64,000 bases of DNA, taken from Vandiemenella viatica. Lineage: Eukaryota > Arthropoda > Insecta > Orthoptera > Morabidae. Under the pieces are notes generated by a model. It worked only from the letters and a program-made list of their open reading frames with translations. It ran no database searches and was not told the origin of the DNA. How positions within the stretch are numbered: the first letter of the stretch is position 1; every line of letters starts with the position of its first letter. The stretch lies in contig JARYHS010008074.1 in assembly GCA_031002005.1 (NCBI GenBank), positions 13,276,924-13,340,923 on the forward strand, written 5' to 3'. Positions 1 through 10,559 of this stretch are shown here, in pieces. The translations under genes were made by a program, and so were the position numbers.

Positions 1-100
1 CGAAACGTTGTGTTTCCAAAACACCATCCGGCTGCACACCCGTGAAGACTACATTGCTTCAGTACGCCGGGAAAGTCTCCACGCAGGAATCTTTTAGTTT
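1..100 (+). repeat. Dispersed repeat fragment, copy 1
   Basis: The first hundred bases resemble 4619-4700: both contain CGAAA..TTGTGTTT.CAAAACAC, then a GGC-GCACACCC-like stretch, then AAGACT..ATT. A shorter match, CCCGGCTGCACTCCCGA with a following AA-TCTTCAAG, is at 5191-5219. No coding capacity is seen. The family is not recognised. Confidence 0.5.
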
Positions 101-210
101 CAAACATTAATCCGTGACTCAGAAGGAACTTCTTAAAAATCTATGTGTGGAGCACAGCACTTAATTGTAATGAAGCATGGACTTAAGGTATACCAGAAAG
201 AAGTAAAACT

Positions 211-452
211 GAAGCATTTGAAATGGTGTACTGAAGGATTCTAAACATTAAGTGGTTAACAAGTTTTGGGAAAGATTGGTAATGAAAGACATTTGTTGAA
301 GAGGCTCACAGATAGGAGAGACAGGTAGGTAATATTTTGAGACATGCAGGATTAGTTAATTTGTTAGTGAAAGGAGCAGTCAAAGGTAAGAACGATAGAG
401 GAAGACAGAGATTAGAATATATGAAGCATATAATTATGGAATGGGTTGTTAT
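211..452 (+). mobile_element. RTE/BovB-like LINE, 3' terminal fragment (R1)
   Basis: This stretch aligns by eye with 54386-54660 of the longer RTE-like element. Both have gaagcatttgaaatg, then a GGAAGACAGAGATTAGAATATATGAA block, and GAGACATGCAGGATTAGTTAATTTG here against the matching block there. The encoded RT C-terminal sequence is broken by stops. It lies upstream of dynein exon 1, so probably in the preceding intron. Confidence 0.6.
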
Positions 453-564
453 TTTGTGATAAATTACTCAAACAAATTTAAGTATGTTCTTCGTAGCTAT
501 TCTGAAGAATTGTAATATACATATTAAAATATTTCATTTTATGGTACATGAATGTACATTCATT

Positions 565-735
565 TAGCTTAAAGTTTAATGTGGAACCCAACCAACAGAA
601 TACCTCAGTGATCCTGTATGATCATGCAGAATTCTTAATAAAATCCTGGCTGCACTAGGATTTGTATCTGTAACATTGAATTTTGATGAATGCACCTTAA
701 CCACTGAACTAACAGACCACCCATCATGACCATAA
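565..735 (-). repeat. tRNA-derived SINE, second type, diverged
   Basis: Read on the minus strand, a tRNA-like head has GGTGGTCTGTTAGTTCAGTGG as a box A region and GATACAAATCC as a weakened box B about 45 bases later. A non-tRNA body follows. The tail lacks the TTTCCATGG core found in the other SINEs here, so it is a different family. It was recognised from promoter boxes only. Confidence 0.45.
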
Positions 736-925
736 TTTTTAGTGGCGTGTGGTTCATCTATATTAATAACTTTCACTCTGGTATGTGTTGAGTTACGTTC
801 ATCTTCCATTTCTTTGCATGTTTCTTCCTGGAAATTTTAAAAGTGAATCTAAGATAATTATTCATTTGTATGAGAGACATAAAAGGAGAGATATTGGTAA
901 GATGTTTTGTGCTTTTGATAAACAG

Positions 926-1108
926 GATCAGCAACTGACACATGAGTATATTGTAACGGGGCTGAAGCGTTACTTTCCAGATCAGGTGACTGCAGCAACA
1001 AGGGATCCACTCCTCTTTGGGGATTACCGCAATGCTATTGCTGAGGATGAACCAAGATTCTATGAAGACCTCATGGATTATGAAGCTATCTACAGAATCT
1101 TCAGGGAG
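926..1108 (+). CDS. Dnah10: Dynein heavy chain exon 1: linker before AAA4
   Basis: This exon opens in phase 0 after the acceptor ending aaacag and encodes DQQLTHEYIVTGLKRYFP, then RDPLLFGDYRNA, then YEDLMDYEAIYRIFRE. The DP-LLFGDYRNA block followed by an acidic YEDL-DYEA segment is the typical linker just before AAA4 in DNAH10-type chains. The donor is gag|gttagt, a slightly non-optimal GT site. The frame stays open upstream to about 785, but that part does not resemble dynein and is judged intronic. It ends in phase 0 and joins directly to ILEEYNE of the next exon 6.95 kb away, with no residue missing against the family as I recall it. Confidence 0.85.
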
Positions 1109-1349
1109 GTTAGTAGTAACGAGTTTTTCCAAATTAAAATTGGAAGACAGATTAATAATGAGATTAAAGATCCAATTAAATAAAAAAATTATTACTAAAA
1201 TATGAAATATATACCATTGATAAAAACATTCAGGAAACAGAGAAAACAAATTTCATTTCAAGTTCTTGGTTGTGTTGAAGGTTTCATGTTGATATCTGGC
1301 CACGCCTAAGATTCTTGGGGGTCTTCCTGTCATGTCAGATGGGCAGAGC

Positions 1350-1375
1350 AACCTTCTTCTTCTTCTTCTTCTTCT

Positions 1376-1410
<35 letters not shown>
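1350..1410 (+). repeat. (TTC)n microsatellite running into a T tract
   Basis: Repeated TTC units pass directly into more than 30 T. On the other strand this is a GAA repeat with an A run, the kind of tail left by a reversed retroelement. No element body could be identified beside it. Confidence 0.7.
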
Positions 1411-1411
<1 letters not shown>

Positions 1412-1469
1412 CTCCTGAGGTAAACCTTAATGAAGATGGCAAATTGATTTATGAGGAAATGTGAGTAGA

Positions 1470-3570
1470 ATGCGTCCATCACAAAAAAAGGATACTGATG
1501 GATCTATGTGCATTCATGTTAAATGTGAATATATTTACAAGACAACTGTAAAAGGCAGGAAGTCCAATCTGTCATTATACAACCAAAGCAGTGGCCTTAA
1601 GTGTGGTTCTGCAGTCCATTGCAGCTCCAAGACTTATCAAAGTAGAGAGCAACATTATTTTTGACAATGTGGAAGAAATATGTAATTGTGAGTAAGCAAG
1701 AATTGAAATAAAGTTTGTCTTGGTAAGATGACACATGGGAACAGAATAAAATGAAATTGCAAATGCTCTTTCAAAACTTGCAATAGAATTGGCCACGAAG
1801 GTAAAATATTTGTTTTACCCCAAGGGATTTCATTTTATTAATTAAGAAGGGGGCAATGCAACAGTAGGAAGACGAATGCAAGACAAACAGATTTCAGTGA
1901 GGGAGGAGATATCCTGCAAAGTCTGATTTGAGCTATCTTCTTAATGTGACTAAACTAATGTATCTCTAAGCCCTCATTCCCTGTGGATTTATCAAACATG
2001 ATTAATTAAACGTACAACCAGATATATTACATTTTTTACATCTATTTTAAAATGGAAACAATGCAGTGAGGTGTGATAACTCAAATCTTTGGACTATATA
2101 ATCTCTGTATCTATGTGAGAAGTAACTGAGCTCTAAATTTTAATTAATTTCATAGCGTGCTTAAATTTTCTGGATAAATTATTATTTAAGAAAAGAAAAA
2201 AAAAATCTACTCAGTTGCTAAGATTATTATTAATGATGAAACTAAGGAAAAAGGAAGCGGCTTTTTGGTGGTATAAATAATAAAGGAAAGAGAAATTAAG
2301 CCATCACATACCAAAGTTGATGGCTGGGATGAGAGAAATCACAAAAGGCAGACACAAAAATATATTTATTTATGTTATTCCGAACAAAGAATAATGCAGG
2401 AAATTTCATGCCTTGTTATGTAATGACTATTTAGTACCAGTTTTTAATAAATCTTAATGCATTAAAGCTCAGAAAGTAATAGTGTTAGAAACTACTAACT
2501 GCATTGTAGAAAACAGAAAAAATGGTAATTTAAGAACTCCCTGCTTCTAAGCCAGTTTCTCAATGAACTTGAATTACTTAGACTAGTTATAAAAGAATTT
2601 ATGTTTGTCCTACGATAATAATCTGGTTGTAATTTTTTAAGTGAGAATGGTCGTTTAATTTGCTGGGGTACTAACATTTAGTTCTATGCAACTTACTCTC
2701 ATTTATTTACATAATGAATAATCATTATTGTCCACCTACAGAATGAGAGAAATAATTCCAACAATAAATTATTTGTTTCTGAAATGTGATGTTTGGTCTA
2801 TTGTAAAATAATTATTTTGGAAACATGCATGCCGTGTAAAAAGTGACAGATGATGTGATTTCGGTGTGGCTTTAAACCTATGTAGATTTCTTTCAATGCT
2901 GCCGCTGCAAATCTTTCATCCTTACGTCGGCAGTTGGTTAAGAAACATTGGATACTTTTGGAATGATTATGTTATTCCCTGCCACATTTAGGAAACTACC
3001 AATGATACATTAGACTCATAAGCAATATGCAGTTTTGGAATGTTTAAAAAGGAATTAAAAAAAAAAAAATATATTAAAAATATGAAATACTTGTATTTGA
3101 ACTTGGAACCGCTTGCTCAGAAACCCATAACGCTAATCACAGCAGTCACAATGCTTCCAAACTCGTCAAGGTGTGAAGGAAGACTGTTTCATTCAATCTG
3201 TCTTGGAGAGACACTTTTACGAAATGATTTCTTGTTTCTGTAGTTTCGTAGTACAATAAATTCTACCTCCTGGAACATGATTATCCTCTAGTTTGTGCAC
3301 TGCCCACTTTATGAGTTAAATATTATCCGAAGTAATTATCAAAACCAGTATAACAATAATTGTAGTTATAGTTTTATGTAGCATTGAGCCTGTTTCTTGC
3401 CACACTTATGTGCAATCCTGTTAATAACAACTTTTGTGATACGTTTCATGGTCTGAAGTTTGGTAAAGTATTATAGAAATGTATTGCAAGGTTGATGAGC
3501 AACCCTGTCAATAATAATCATCAGTGGGAGGAGCTTAATTCTTTCCTTGTTAGCCAATTGTTTCATGCAA
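1470..3570. other. Intron 1 sequence without recognised features
   Basis: AT-rich intronic DNA of the dynein gene with only short open frames. No transposon protein motif, tRNA-like head or tandem repeat was recognised. Decayed repeats below visual detection may be present. Confidence 0.5.
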
Positions 3571-3832
3571 TTTTTTAATTTTATTTTTAGCTGCTTTACG
3601 TCTTTCAACAGCGAGGTCTTTAGAGACGGGAAAGGATGGGGGCGAGGAATGGGAAGGAATTCGGCCATGGCCTTTTTTAAGGAAGCATCCCGGCATTTAC
3701 CTGGAGTGATTTGGGAAACCATGGAAAACCCAAATCTGGATGCCCGGACGGGTATTCGAACCACCGTCCTCCCGAATGCGAGGCCAGAACGCTATGCGTT
3801 ACACCACCATGCTCGGTGTTTCATGCATTGAC
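3571..3832 (-). repeat. tRNA-derived SINE, full length with head, core domain and A-rich tail
   Basis: On the minus strand it starts with a tRNA-like head, GAGCATGGTGGTGTAACGC, which contains box A. Box B is GGTTCGAATACC. The body follows: CATCCAGATTTGGG, TTTTCCATGGTTTCCC, then ATCACTCCAGG and GCCGGGATGCTTCC. It ends in an A-rich tail after GACGTAAA. RNA polymerase III would transcribe such an element, and LINE machinery would move it. The core is shared with the SINEs at 21070 and 37372 and, less closely, with the 3' tails of LINE family A. Confidence 0.82.
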
Positions 3833-4199
3833 TTAAGGAAATAAAAATCTGAAGTATAGAAGGCTCTGAATGAAATATCCACCAATAAGATTGTGATGAG
3901 GCGGAGCCAGTATTGCGTTATTGTTTCCTGGGACGACATTGAGGTCAGATTGTGCAAAATAAGAGTGATAGAATTTGACAGTGGTGGCCAAGAATAATGG
4001 TAAAGAGTGTACCTTCCCAGGGAGGTACATCCTAGCCTAAATTTCAATACTATACCTGAAACCATTTAAGTCAAGTCTACAATGTACTATAGAAAATGCT
4101 CTGCTTCTGTCCATCCCCTCATTGCAGAAATAGGCGATGAGGAAGAAATTATGAATTCAGCAAAATGTCCAAAATTAACTCTAACCAGACAATTTCATG

Positions 4200-4355
4200 T
4201 TTATCCCCTCCCCCCCCTCCTCCAACCACCAATCCCCCTATCCACCAAAAGATTAAGTTTGACCTAACATCAATATATTGTATGCCCCCATGTCAATATA
4301 TTTTCTCACCACTAGTCCTAGAAACTTAATATAATACCCCCCCCCCCCCATTTAG
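4200..4355 (+). repeat. C-rich low-complexity patches
   Basis: Two runs rich in C (4206-4235 and 4339-4350) interrupt AT-rich intron. They have no associated reading frame and look like simple sequence. Confidence 0.5.
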
Positions 4356-4559
4356 TATTAGATCATCACAATTTTGTATGTATATCCCTTGTAAATACTT
4401 TCAACATAACCTTCCCACCATTAGTTTTAGTAAAGAAAATTTCTTATATACTACAACAGAACAAGACGTTAACAATTTTCCAGCACAAATTAAGTACCAC
4501 AGATATGTGACATAGGTAAATCCTGGCTCACGAATGGCAGAATGGGCTGTGCCCACACA

Positions 4560-4712
4560 TCTGACAGTCCTGTCCTTTCCTGGCTGTCTCAGGATCCGAC
4601 GGTCAGCCAACCTGTCGTCGAAATATTGTGTTTTCAAAACACTATATGGCGGTACACCCCTAAAGACTTCATTTCTTTTGTCAGTGTTTCCTGAAAGGAG
4701 TGCTGCTCTCAA
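4560..4712 (+). repeat. Dispersed repeat fragment, copy 2
   Basis: The part from 4619 matches the first hundred bases of the window with about one difference in five. The segment before it (GGCTGTCTCAGGATCC and around) appears to belong to the same repeat but has no second copy here for comparison. It contains no coding signature. Confidence 0.4.
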
Positions 4713-5219
4713 ATACAGAGTGATCTGTTTTCATATTTATCTTATCACAAAATGATTATATTTATTGCTCTGTTCCTCAGTACATGTAAGTCATAGGTAT
4801 TTTCACAGGTTTTAATCTGGACAATAAGCACTACAAATTTGAAAACTCCATCAAAACTGCTCCAGTAGTGTTTGCATCAAGCCATTTCAAACTTTCAGAG
4901 ACATGCAACTCACTAACAGATTTATAATGGTATAGATATTTGTGTTTGTCCTTGCTTTACTGTCTTTATCTGTAGTGAGTGATGTGTTCATTTTACCCAT
5001 TCTTTCTTATTTTAATTGCTTAGCAGCAGTTTCATTCTTATTGTTACTGAAAGGTACTATTCTAAAATTTTACACTACACTACAGTGTATAGCTCTGAAA
5101 AATGGATTTTATCACAGTCAAATAAATCAATAGGATAAACAGATGATGGCATGTTACGCCATCAAAAATTTGTACATCTGCAATCAATTGACCCGGCTGC
5201 ACTCCCGATAAATCTTCAA

Positions 5220-7289
5220 GCAAACGTTTGCTCAGGAGGCAAAGGCGTTTACGTGCCGCGGTGAAAAAATCGGGGGATTCATCTAATCGTGCAAAATTAG
5301 TCCAGTTGCGTGCGGACGTGCGTAAGGCAATGCGCGATGTGTTTAAAGAATTCCAAGCCAGGAATTTATCCGAAGATCTGATTACTAATCCAAAAAAGTT
5401 CTGGTCGTATATCAAAGTAATAAGAGGCTCTCGTAAGGTTATGCCGTCGCTGATTAAAGAAAATGGTGAATTATCAGAAACAAGTGTAGAGAAAGCTGAA
5501 ATTTTGAATGATATATTTAAAAAGGCTTTCACGATAGAAAACTCAGAGGAGATGCCGATATTTAACAATCGTACCGACAAAATTATTAATGATCTCGCTC
5601 TTGATGTCGAGGGAATAACTAAACTGCATATGAATGTAAAAACCAATAAGGCTCCTGGACCAGACGGTATTCCAACAAAATTCTACTCAAGATACGCAAA
5701 GGAAATTGCACCGTATTTGATGAAATTGTATACCATCTTTCTGGATCAAGGAAAAATACCAGCCGAATGGAAGACCGCTATCGTAACTCCAGTGTTTAAA
5801 AATGGGAATGTTAATGATCCTCAGAATTATAGGCCGATCTCGTTAACTTCAATATTTTGCAGGATTTTAGAACATATCATCTATTCAAATGTCATGCGGT
5901 TCTTGGATGAAGGTGAACTTTCAAATCCAAATCAACATGGATTTAGAAAAGGCCGATGCTGCGAAACACAACTTGCACTTCTAATTCACGACTTGTGCCG
6001 AATTATAGATGAGCAATCTCAGGTTGATTTTGTTCTATTAGACTTTAAAAAAGCTTTCGACACTGTGCCTCACACAAGGTTACTTAGGAAACTTCGCAGT
6101 TACGGCATATCTAGACAAATATGCGACTGGGTTGCAGACTTCCTGAAGGGCAGAACACAGTGTGTAGTTCTCGATGGTGAGCGTTCATCACTTACTAAAG
6201 TGGGGTCTGGATTTCCCCAGGGAAGCGTGTTAGGGCCTCTGTTGTTTCTCATATACATCAATGATATATGCGACATAATAGGGGGGATGAAAAGATTATT
6301 TGCCGATGATGCTATTATTTATCGCGAAATCAAAACCCAGGACGACTGCACTTTGTTACAAGACGATATTATGAAAATAATTGTGTGGTGTAAAGATTGG
6401 CTGTTGGAGTTAAATGCTAAAACGTGCCAAGTCATGCGTGTAAGTAAAACGGTGACACCATTTAACTATGAATATACAATTAATAGCACTGTCCTTAGAA
6501 CGGTAGATTCCGCTAAATACCTAGGGGTAACAACTCGTAATAATTTGTCGTGGAATGAGCATATGGAGAATGTAATGGGAAAAGCAAATCGTATGCTCCG
6601 ATTTCTAGGTCGTAATTTAAATCAGTGCACTCAGGAAGTTAAATCAATTGTACACAAGTCACTAGTACATCCTCACTTAGAGTATTGTTGTTCTGCATGG
6701 GGTCCCCATCAAAAGGGGTTAATGGAGGCTTTAGAGAAGGTCCAAAGGAGAGCCGCCCGATTCGTGACAGGTATATATAGTTGGAGGGAAAGCGTAAGTG
6801 CGATGTTGAAGGAGTTAGGTTGGGAAGACCCGGAACACCGTAGGCATTGCTCTCGACGGAAGCTAATTGAAAAATTCATGACAGACGTATTTCGGAATGA
6901 CAGCCAGCAAATATTGCTACCAGCAACATTCATATCTCGGAATGACCGTGAACGTAAGATAAGAGAAATCAGGGACAGAACTGATTCATTTCTGTACTCA
7001 TTTTTCCCACGAGCGATTAGGGAATGGAATAGAAAGGATTTACCGGGCGAGTAAACTTAAAATCCGACAGGAGTAGCTTTCGATAAAGCACTCCAGCCAT
7101 CCTGATCTGGGTTTTCCATGGTTTTCCCAGACCACTCCACGTGAATGCGGGGATGGTTCCTCACAATAGCCCATGGGCGCCTCCTGCCATCTCCCTTATA
7201 ACCCTTCCAAACCATAACCCTTTTCGATAGGTGCAATGCACCCTCCGCCACACACTTTTAGTTAATCGCGGAGTAATAATAATAATAAG
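5220..7289 (+). mobile_element. LINE family A copy A1 (CR1/L2-like), 5'-truncated
   Basis: This is a 5'-truncated non-LTR retrotransposon. It keeps the end of the endonuclease-RT linker, the whole reverse transcriptase and the 3' UTR. Alignment with A2 puts the truncation at about 5220, just after a fragment of the dispersed repeat seen at position 1. The 3' UTR (7055-7289) contains TTTTCCATGGTTTTCCCAG and GGGGATGGTTCC, close to the SINE core, and ends in a short TAA repeat rather than poly(A). No clear target-site duplication was found. With its uninterrupted frame it looks like the youngest LINE copy in the window. Confidence 0.88.
5228..7054 (+). CDS. LINE family A reverse transcriptase (open, N-terminally truncated)
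   Basis: An uninterrupted frame of about 608 codons encodes a non-LTR reverse transcriptase that would copy LINE RNA at a nicked target. RT motifs in order are GPDGIPTKF (about residue 142), NYRPISLTS (199), QHGFRKG (235), VLLDFKKAFDTVPH (268), GFPQGSVLGPLLF (328) and the catalytic FADD (358). The thumb and a C-terminal region ending in FFPRAIREWN follow. There is no native start: the endonuclease and the true ATG were lost by 5' truncation, and the first codon is not ATG. A protein would need readthrough from a flanking promoter. The closest relative here is A2, the same protein broken by many stops. Confidence 0.88.
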   Translation: MLRRQRRLRAAVKKSGDSSNRAKLVQLRADVRKAMRDVFKEFQARNLSEDLITNPKKFWSYIKVIRGSRKVMPSLIKENGELSETSVEKAEILNDIFKKAFTIENSEEMPIFNNRTDKIINDLALDVEGITKLHMNVKTNKAPGPDGIPTKFYSRYAKEIAPYLMKLYTIFLDQGKIPAEWKTAIVTPVFKNGNVNDPQNYRPISLTSIFCRILEHIIYSNVMRFLDEGELSNPNQHGFRKGRCCETQLALLIHDLCRIIDEQSQVDFVLLDFKKAFDTVPHTRLLRKLRSYGISRQICDWVADFLKGRTQCVVLDGERSSLTKVGSGFPQGSVLGPLLFLIYINDICDIIGGMKRLFADDAIIYREIKTQDDCTLLQDDIMKIIVWCKDWLLELNAKTCQVMRVSKTVTPFNYEYTINSTVLRTVDSAKYLGVTTRNNLSWNEHMENVMGKANRMLRFLGRNLNQCTQEVKSIVHKSLVHPHLEYCCSAWGPHQKGLMEALEKVQRRAARFVTGIYSWRESVSAMLKELGWEDPEHRRHCSRRKLIEKFMTDVFRNDSQQILLPATFISRNDRERKIREIRDRTDSFLYSFFPRAIREWNRKDLPGE

Positions 7290-7765
7290 GTACAAAATGC
7301 TTCATTTGTTGAAAGAGGGTTGAGAGGATGTAGCAGAGAAGTACCATTGCTTAAATATGGTTGCATAGTACGGGACCCACATTTTGGGTATCAAAGACAG
7401 GAGTTTGTGGGGGGGGGGGGGGGGAATTACAAGGAAGAGCTTTGGAAATTTCTACAGAACTTATATGGTAAAGGAGATTGAATGGGATTGGTTTTAACGC
7501 AGAAGGGGGATGAAAAGAGTCATGGGAGTTTGCAAGACGTAAATTGGTGATGAAACTTGAAAAGATTTTGGCTGGGGGATTAAGAGAGATGGATGGACGT
7601 GTAAACATGACCATGCCTACAAGCTGGCTCTTGGTTTCAGCCATAAGGGTGTGGGAAGTTTCTCATATATAGGAAAGGGGGTCAGAGATTAGAATAATTT
7701 ACCAACGTAAATGGTTAAAAATTAACAAAAATGCTGAAAGAATTTATAGGTTAGTTTAGTAAAAG
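7290..7765 (+). mobile_element. LINE family B 3' fragment (B0), decayed
   Basis: This piece matches the C-terminal RT region of family B. It shares GGACCCACATTTTGGGTATCAA, the block around GTCATGGGAGT, and CATAAGGGTGTGGGAA with the copies at 14100, 31570 and 40920. A run of 15 G at 7411 and several indels break the frame. It directly follows the TAA tail of LINE A1. Confidence 0.7.
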
Positions 7766-8061
7766 GCAATAGTAACTGGGAAACGGAAAGAGGAAAAATT
7801 TGCATACTCTGAAATTGTCACTGGAGTATGCTCTCCATTCAATTAAATTAAAGACAGTAATAATAATTCATATGACATGGTTTTGCCACTCCTACATCAC
7901 ATTTTAGCTGGTTATCTTGTCACCTCTGTTTAAAATGACAGTCTTGGTTTATCTTATGATCTGATCCTTGTGGTAATCAATAAGTTCACTATATGACCTA
8001 ATATGTTTTTGTTCCATTTTACTTCTTAAGTGAAATGAAAGTTTCTGATTATTTCCTTCAG

Positions 8062-8239
8062 ATTTTGGAAGAGTATAATGAACGGCAGGACAGAATGGAT
8101 CTGGTGTTGTTTGAAGATGCACTGGAGCATCTGACACGTGTCCACCGTGTGATGCGTATGCACAAGGGACATGTTATGGTGGTGGGAGTTGGTGGCAGTG
8201 GAAAACAGAGCATTGTGCGCCTTGCAGCTTTTACTGCAG
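8062..8239 (+). CDS. Dnah10: Dynein heavy chain exon 2: start of AAA4 with Walker A
   Basis: It begins after the acceptor ttccttcag with ILEEYNERQDRMDLVLFEDA, followed by LEHLTRVHRVMRM and the P-loop GVGGSGKQS, the Walker A motif that binds ATP in AAA4. It ends in LAAFTA with one base of the next codon, so exit phase is 1. The donor is gcag|gtatgt. An ATG at 8035 in the same frame is only an accident of the polypyrimidine tract. The P-loop is intact, so nucleotide binding at AAA4 is predicted to be retained. The neighbouring 3.3 kb intron holds a decayed Tc1-like element and a tandem array. Confidence 0.9.
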
Positions 8240-8649
8240 GTATGTGATGATAAAGTATAATATTATTGAGGTGCAGACTTTGGCAGTCAATAGTGTCTCA
8301 AGGTTTTTGGTTAAATGTCTTCGGTGTATGCCTAATGCACCGTATTAAAGCCTACACTGAAGTGCCAATAGTCATGGGATAGGAATATGCAGTTATCCAG
8401 ATGATGGTAGCACCATGGAAGAAAATAATAAATGTGCCGTGCAGTGCTGGTACTTTTAATTATACACTCAAGAATCATCTGAATTGTTTTTGGATAATAT
8501 GGAATGGTAGTTGTTGCTAGATGTATAGGGTTTTCCATTTTGGAAATTGTTCATAAATGCAACATTCCTCAATCCAAGTGTGTACTGTGAATATCATATT
8601 TCCAGCATTATTGCCTGCTATGAACGATTTAGTGGTTGACCACATATAC

Positions 8650-9460
8650 TTAATTACCAAAACCATTTTGTGTTTTTAAGTATTAACAGACTGGCAACAC
8701 TGCATCAAGGAATAGCCATATTCAATGTGGGACACGTGACAGATGTTCTGTGCAGACAGTCCCATGAAATATTTAAGATATAGCAGCAGAAGACCAACAC
8801 GAGAGCCTCTGTTAATGAAATGTCGTCGGTTGTAGTACCTCTCCTGGGCTCTCATGGCCCAAGAAGACTGGAAATGGGTTGCATGGTGAGATGAGTCGTA
8901 ATTTCAGTTGGTAGGGTTAGATTGTGATGCAGTCACCACAGGGCCTTGGAACCAGGTCATCAGGAAGGCACATTAGACGCTAGTGGTGGTTCCATGCATG
9001 TAAGGGCTGTGTTTTTATGGCTAGGAATGGGATCTCTGGTCAAACCGAACTGAACATTAATTGAAAATGGTTATATTCAGCTACTTACAGATCATTTGCA
9101 GCAACTCCTGGCCTTCTTGTTCCCAAAGAATTATGGAACTTTCTGTGATGACAATACAAAATGTCACTGGGCAAAAATCATTCACAGTTGATTTGAGTAA
9201 CATACCAGACAGTTCCAGCAAATGTTTTGGCCATTTAGATCGCCAGATATAAATTATGTTGAACATATCAGGGACATGACTGAAAGTTGAGGATGTGCAC
9301 AAAGTCCTTTACCAGGAACCCTTTTAAAATTTTGTTTGGAATATTTCTTTAGGCGACTTCCAACAACTTGTTGAGTCAATGCCATCTTGCGTTGCTTCAT
9401 TTCACACTTACAAGGAAGGTTGACATGATATTAGGAAATATCTTATGACTTATGGCACTC
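8650..9460 (+). pseudogene. Decayed Tc1-like transposase
   Basis: Translating across frames gives scattered Tc1 transposase signatures: WDESSFQL near 8890 (usually SDESRFQL), a VVVPCM and CFYG region near 8985, then FGHLDRQI-IMLNI near 9225 (usually PPRSPDLNPIEH). LGDFQQLVESMPSCVASF follows near 9350. Stops and frame changes are frequent, so it is an old copy. Inverted termini were not found. It lies in dynein intron 2. Confidence 0.62.
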
Positions 9461-9479
9461 CTCTGTATTTTCCTGTATT

Positions 9480-10540
9480 CAGTAAAAGGATAATTATTCT
9501 CTTTTGTATACTTTAACAATTTCCTGTGGTAAAATATGTTTTTAAACTAAAGAAATTTTGTGCATTTACATATACGTCTGAAACAAATGTAGGCTATCCA
9601 AAATTAATCATTAATTCCTCCAAGAACTTATTGTTTCAAGATGTATGTAAATTTAAGAGAAATTTTTTCATTTATTAATGTTTCTCGGGAAACAAACTGA
9701 GTAATACTATTATGTATTATAATGTACATGGACAGGATATATAAATTACACCCAACACTCACCAAAGTTGAATGAAGAAGGGCAACAGAAAGACAAAATA
9801 ATACACAAACATCAAATTTTGAGGATAACCTTTTATCAAGTTGAGAGAAACAAGTGGCTGGGCTAGCACAAGCCTTGTAGTGAACACAGCCACATACAGA
9901 ATCAAAATAATGGTATTACCAAGTTTTTTCCTGCAAACATTTATATATGTACAACGCTGAGAAAAACTGTATTCATTTATAAGTTCCTTTATATTTATCA
10001 TTCACTAACATTTTCCCGCAGCTTCATGTGTGTGGTGCATGTAGAAATGCTTTATCCTTTTCTTTTCTTTTGTACCAAATATTATCATTGAGAATAAAAA
10101 ATATCACAGTTTACAGGTAAGATCTTTTTAAAGATGGCCAATAGAAACATTCAACAAATACACAAAAAATGAAGACAGACAATCCATTCAGATTGTGTAA
10201 CCTTCACTATGAAGTAAGTATAGGTAGCCAGAGCAACAAACAGTTTTGAATAAAGACTTTATTTTGTTTGGATTTGAAAGATGACATTTTGCTAAGAAAC
10301 ATGTCCATTTTTTATTGTTTATGTTCTGTCAGTAAACTGAACTAACAGTAGTAATTTTTATTGAGACTATTTAATCAGCTGTAGTACTCTTCCTTGGTAA
10401 TTGCCATTTGTAATTGGTTGCTGATCATTTGTGAATTATCAGTGCCTGTCACTTATTGGCAGCACACTTTTTTTCTGATCTGCATTTTTTTTCCATTGAT
10501 CATTGGCTAAATAGTGAAAATAGCTGGAAAAGGCAGAAAT
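9480..10540. other. Intron 2 sequence without recognised features
   Basis: AT-rich intron. A small open frame on the minus strand (9759-10001) is hydrophobic but has no recognised relatives or context and is treated as chance. Confidence 0.45.
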
Positions 10541-10559
10541 TCTTATCTTACATATATAT

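Noticed and set aside
1411..1461. Possible small exon: acceptor-like ttttag, open APEVNLNEDGKLIYEE, then gtgagt
   Set aside because: Exons 1 and 2 of the dynein already join in phase with no missing residues, so this segment has no place in the protein. It follows a long T tract that gives an acceptor by chance.
5080..5646. Minus-strand open frame of about 188 codons
   Set aside because: It is antisense to the LINE A1 reverse transcriptase; its reversed copy at 62379-62666 arises the same way. No independent motif.
9759..10001. Hydrophobic minus-strand frame of 80 codons
   Set aside because: No start context, homologue or neighbour supports it; AT-rich DNA yields such frames by chance.
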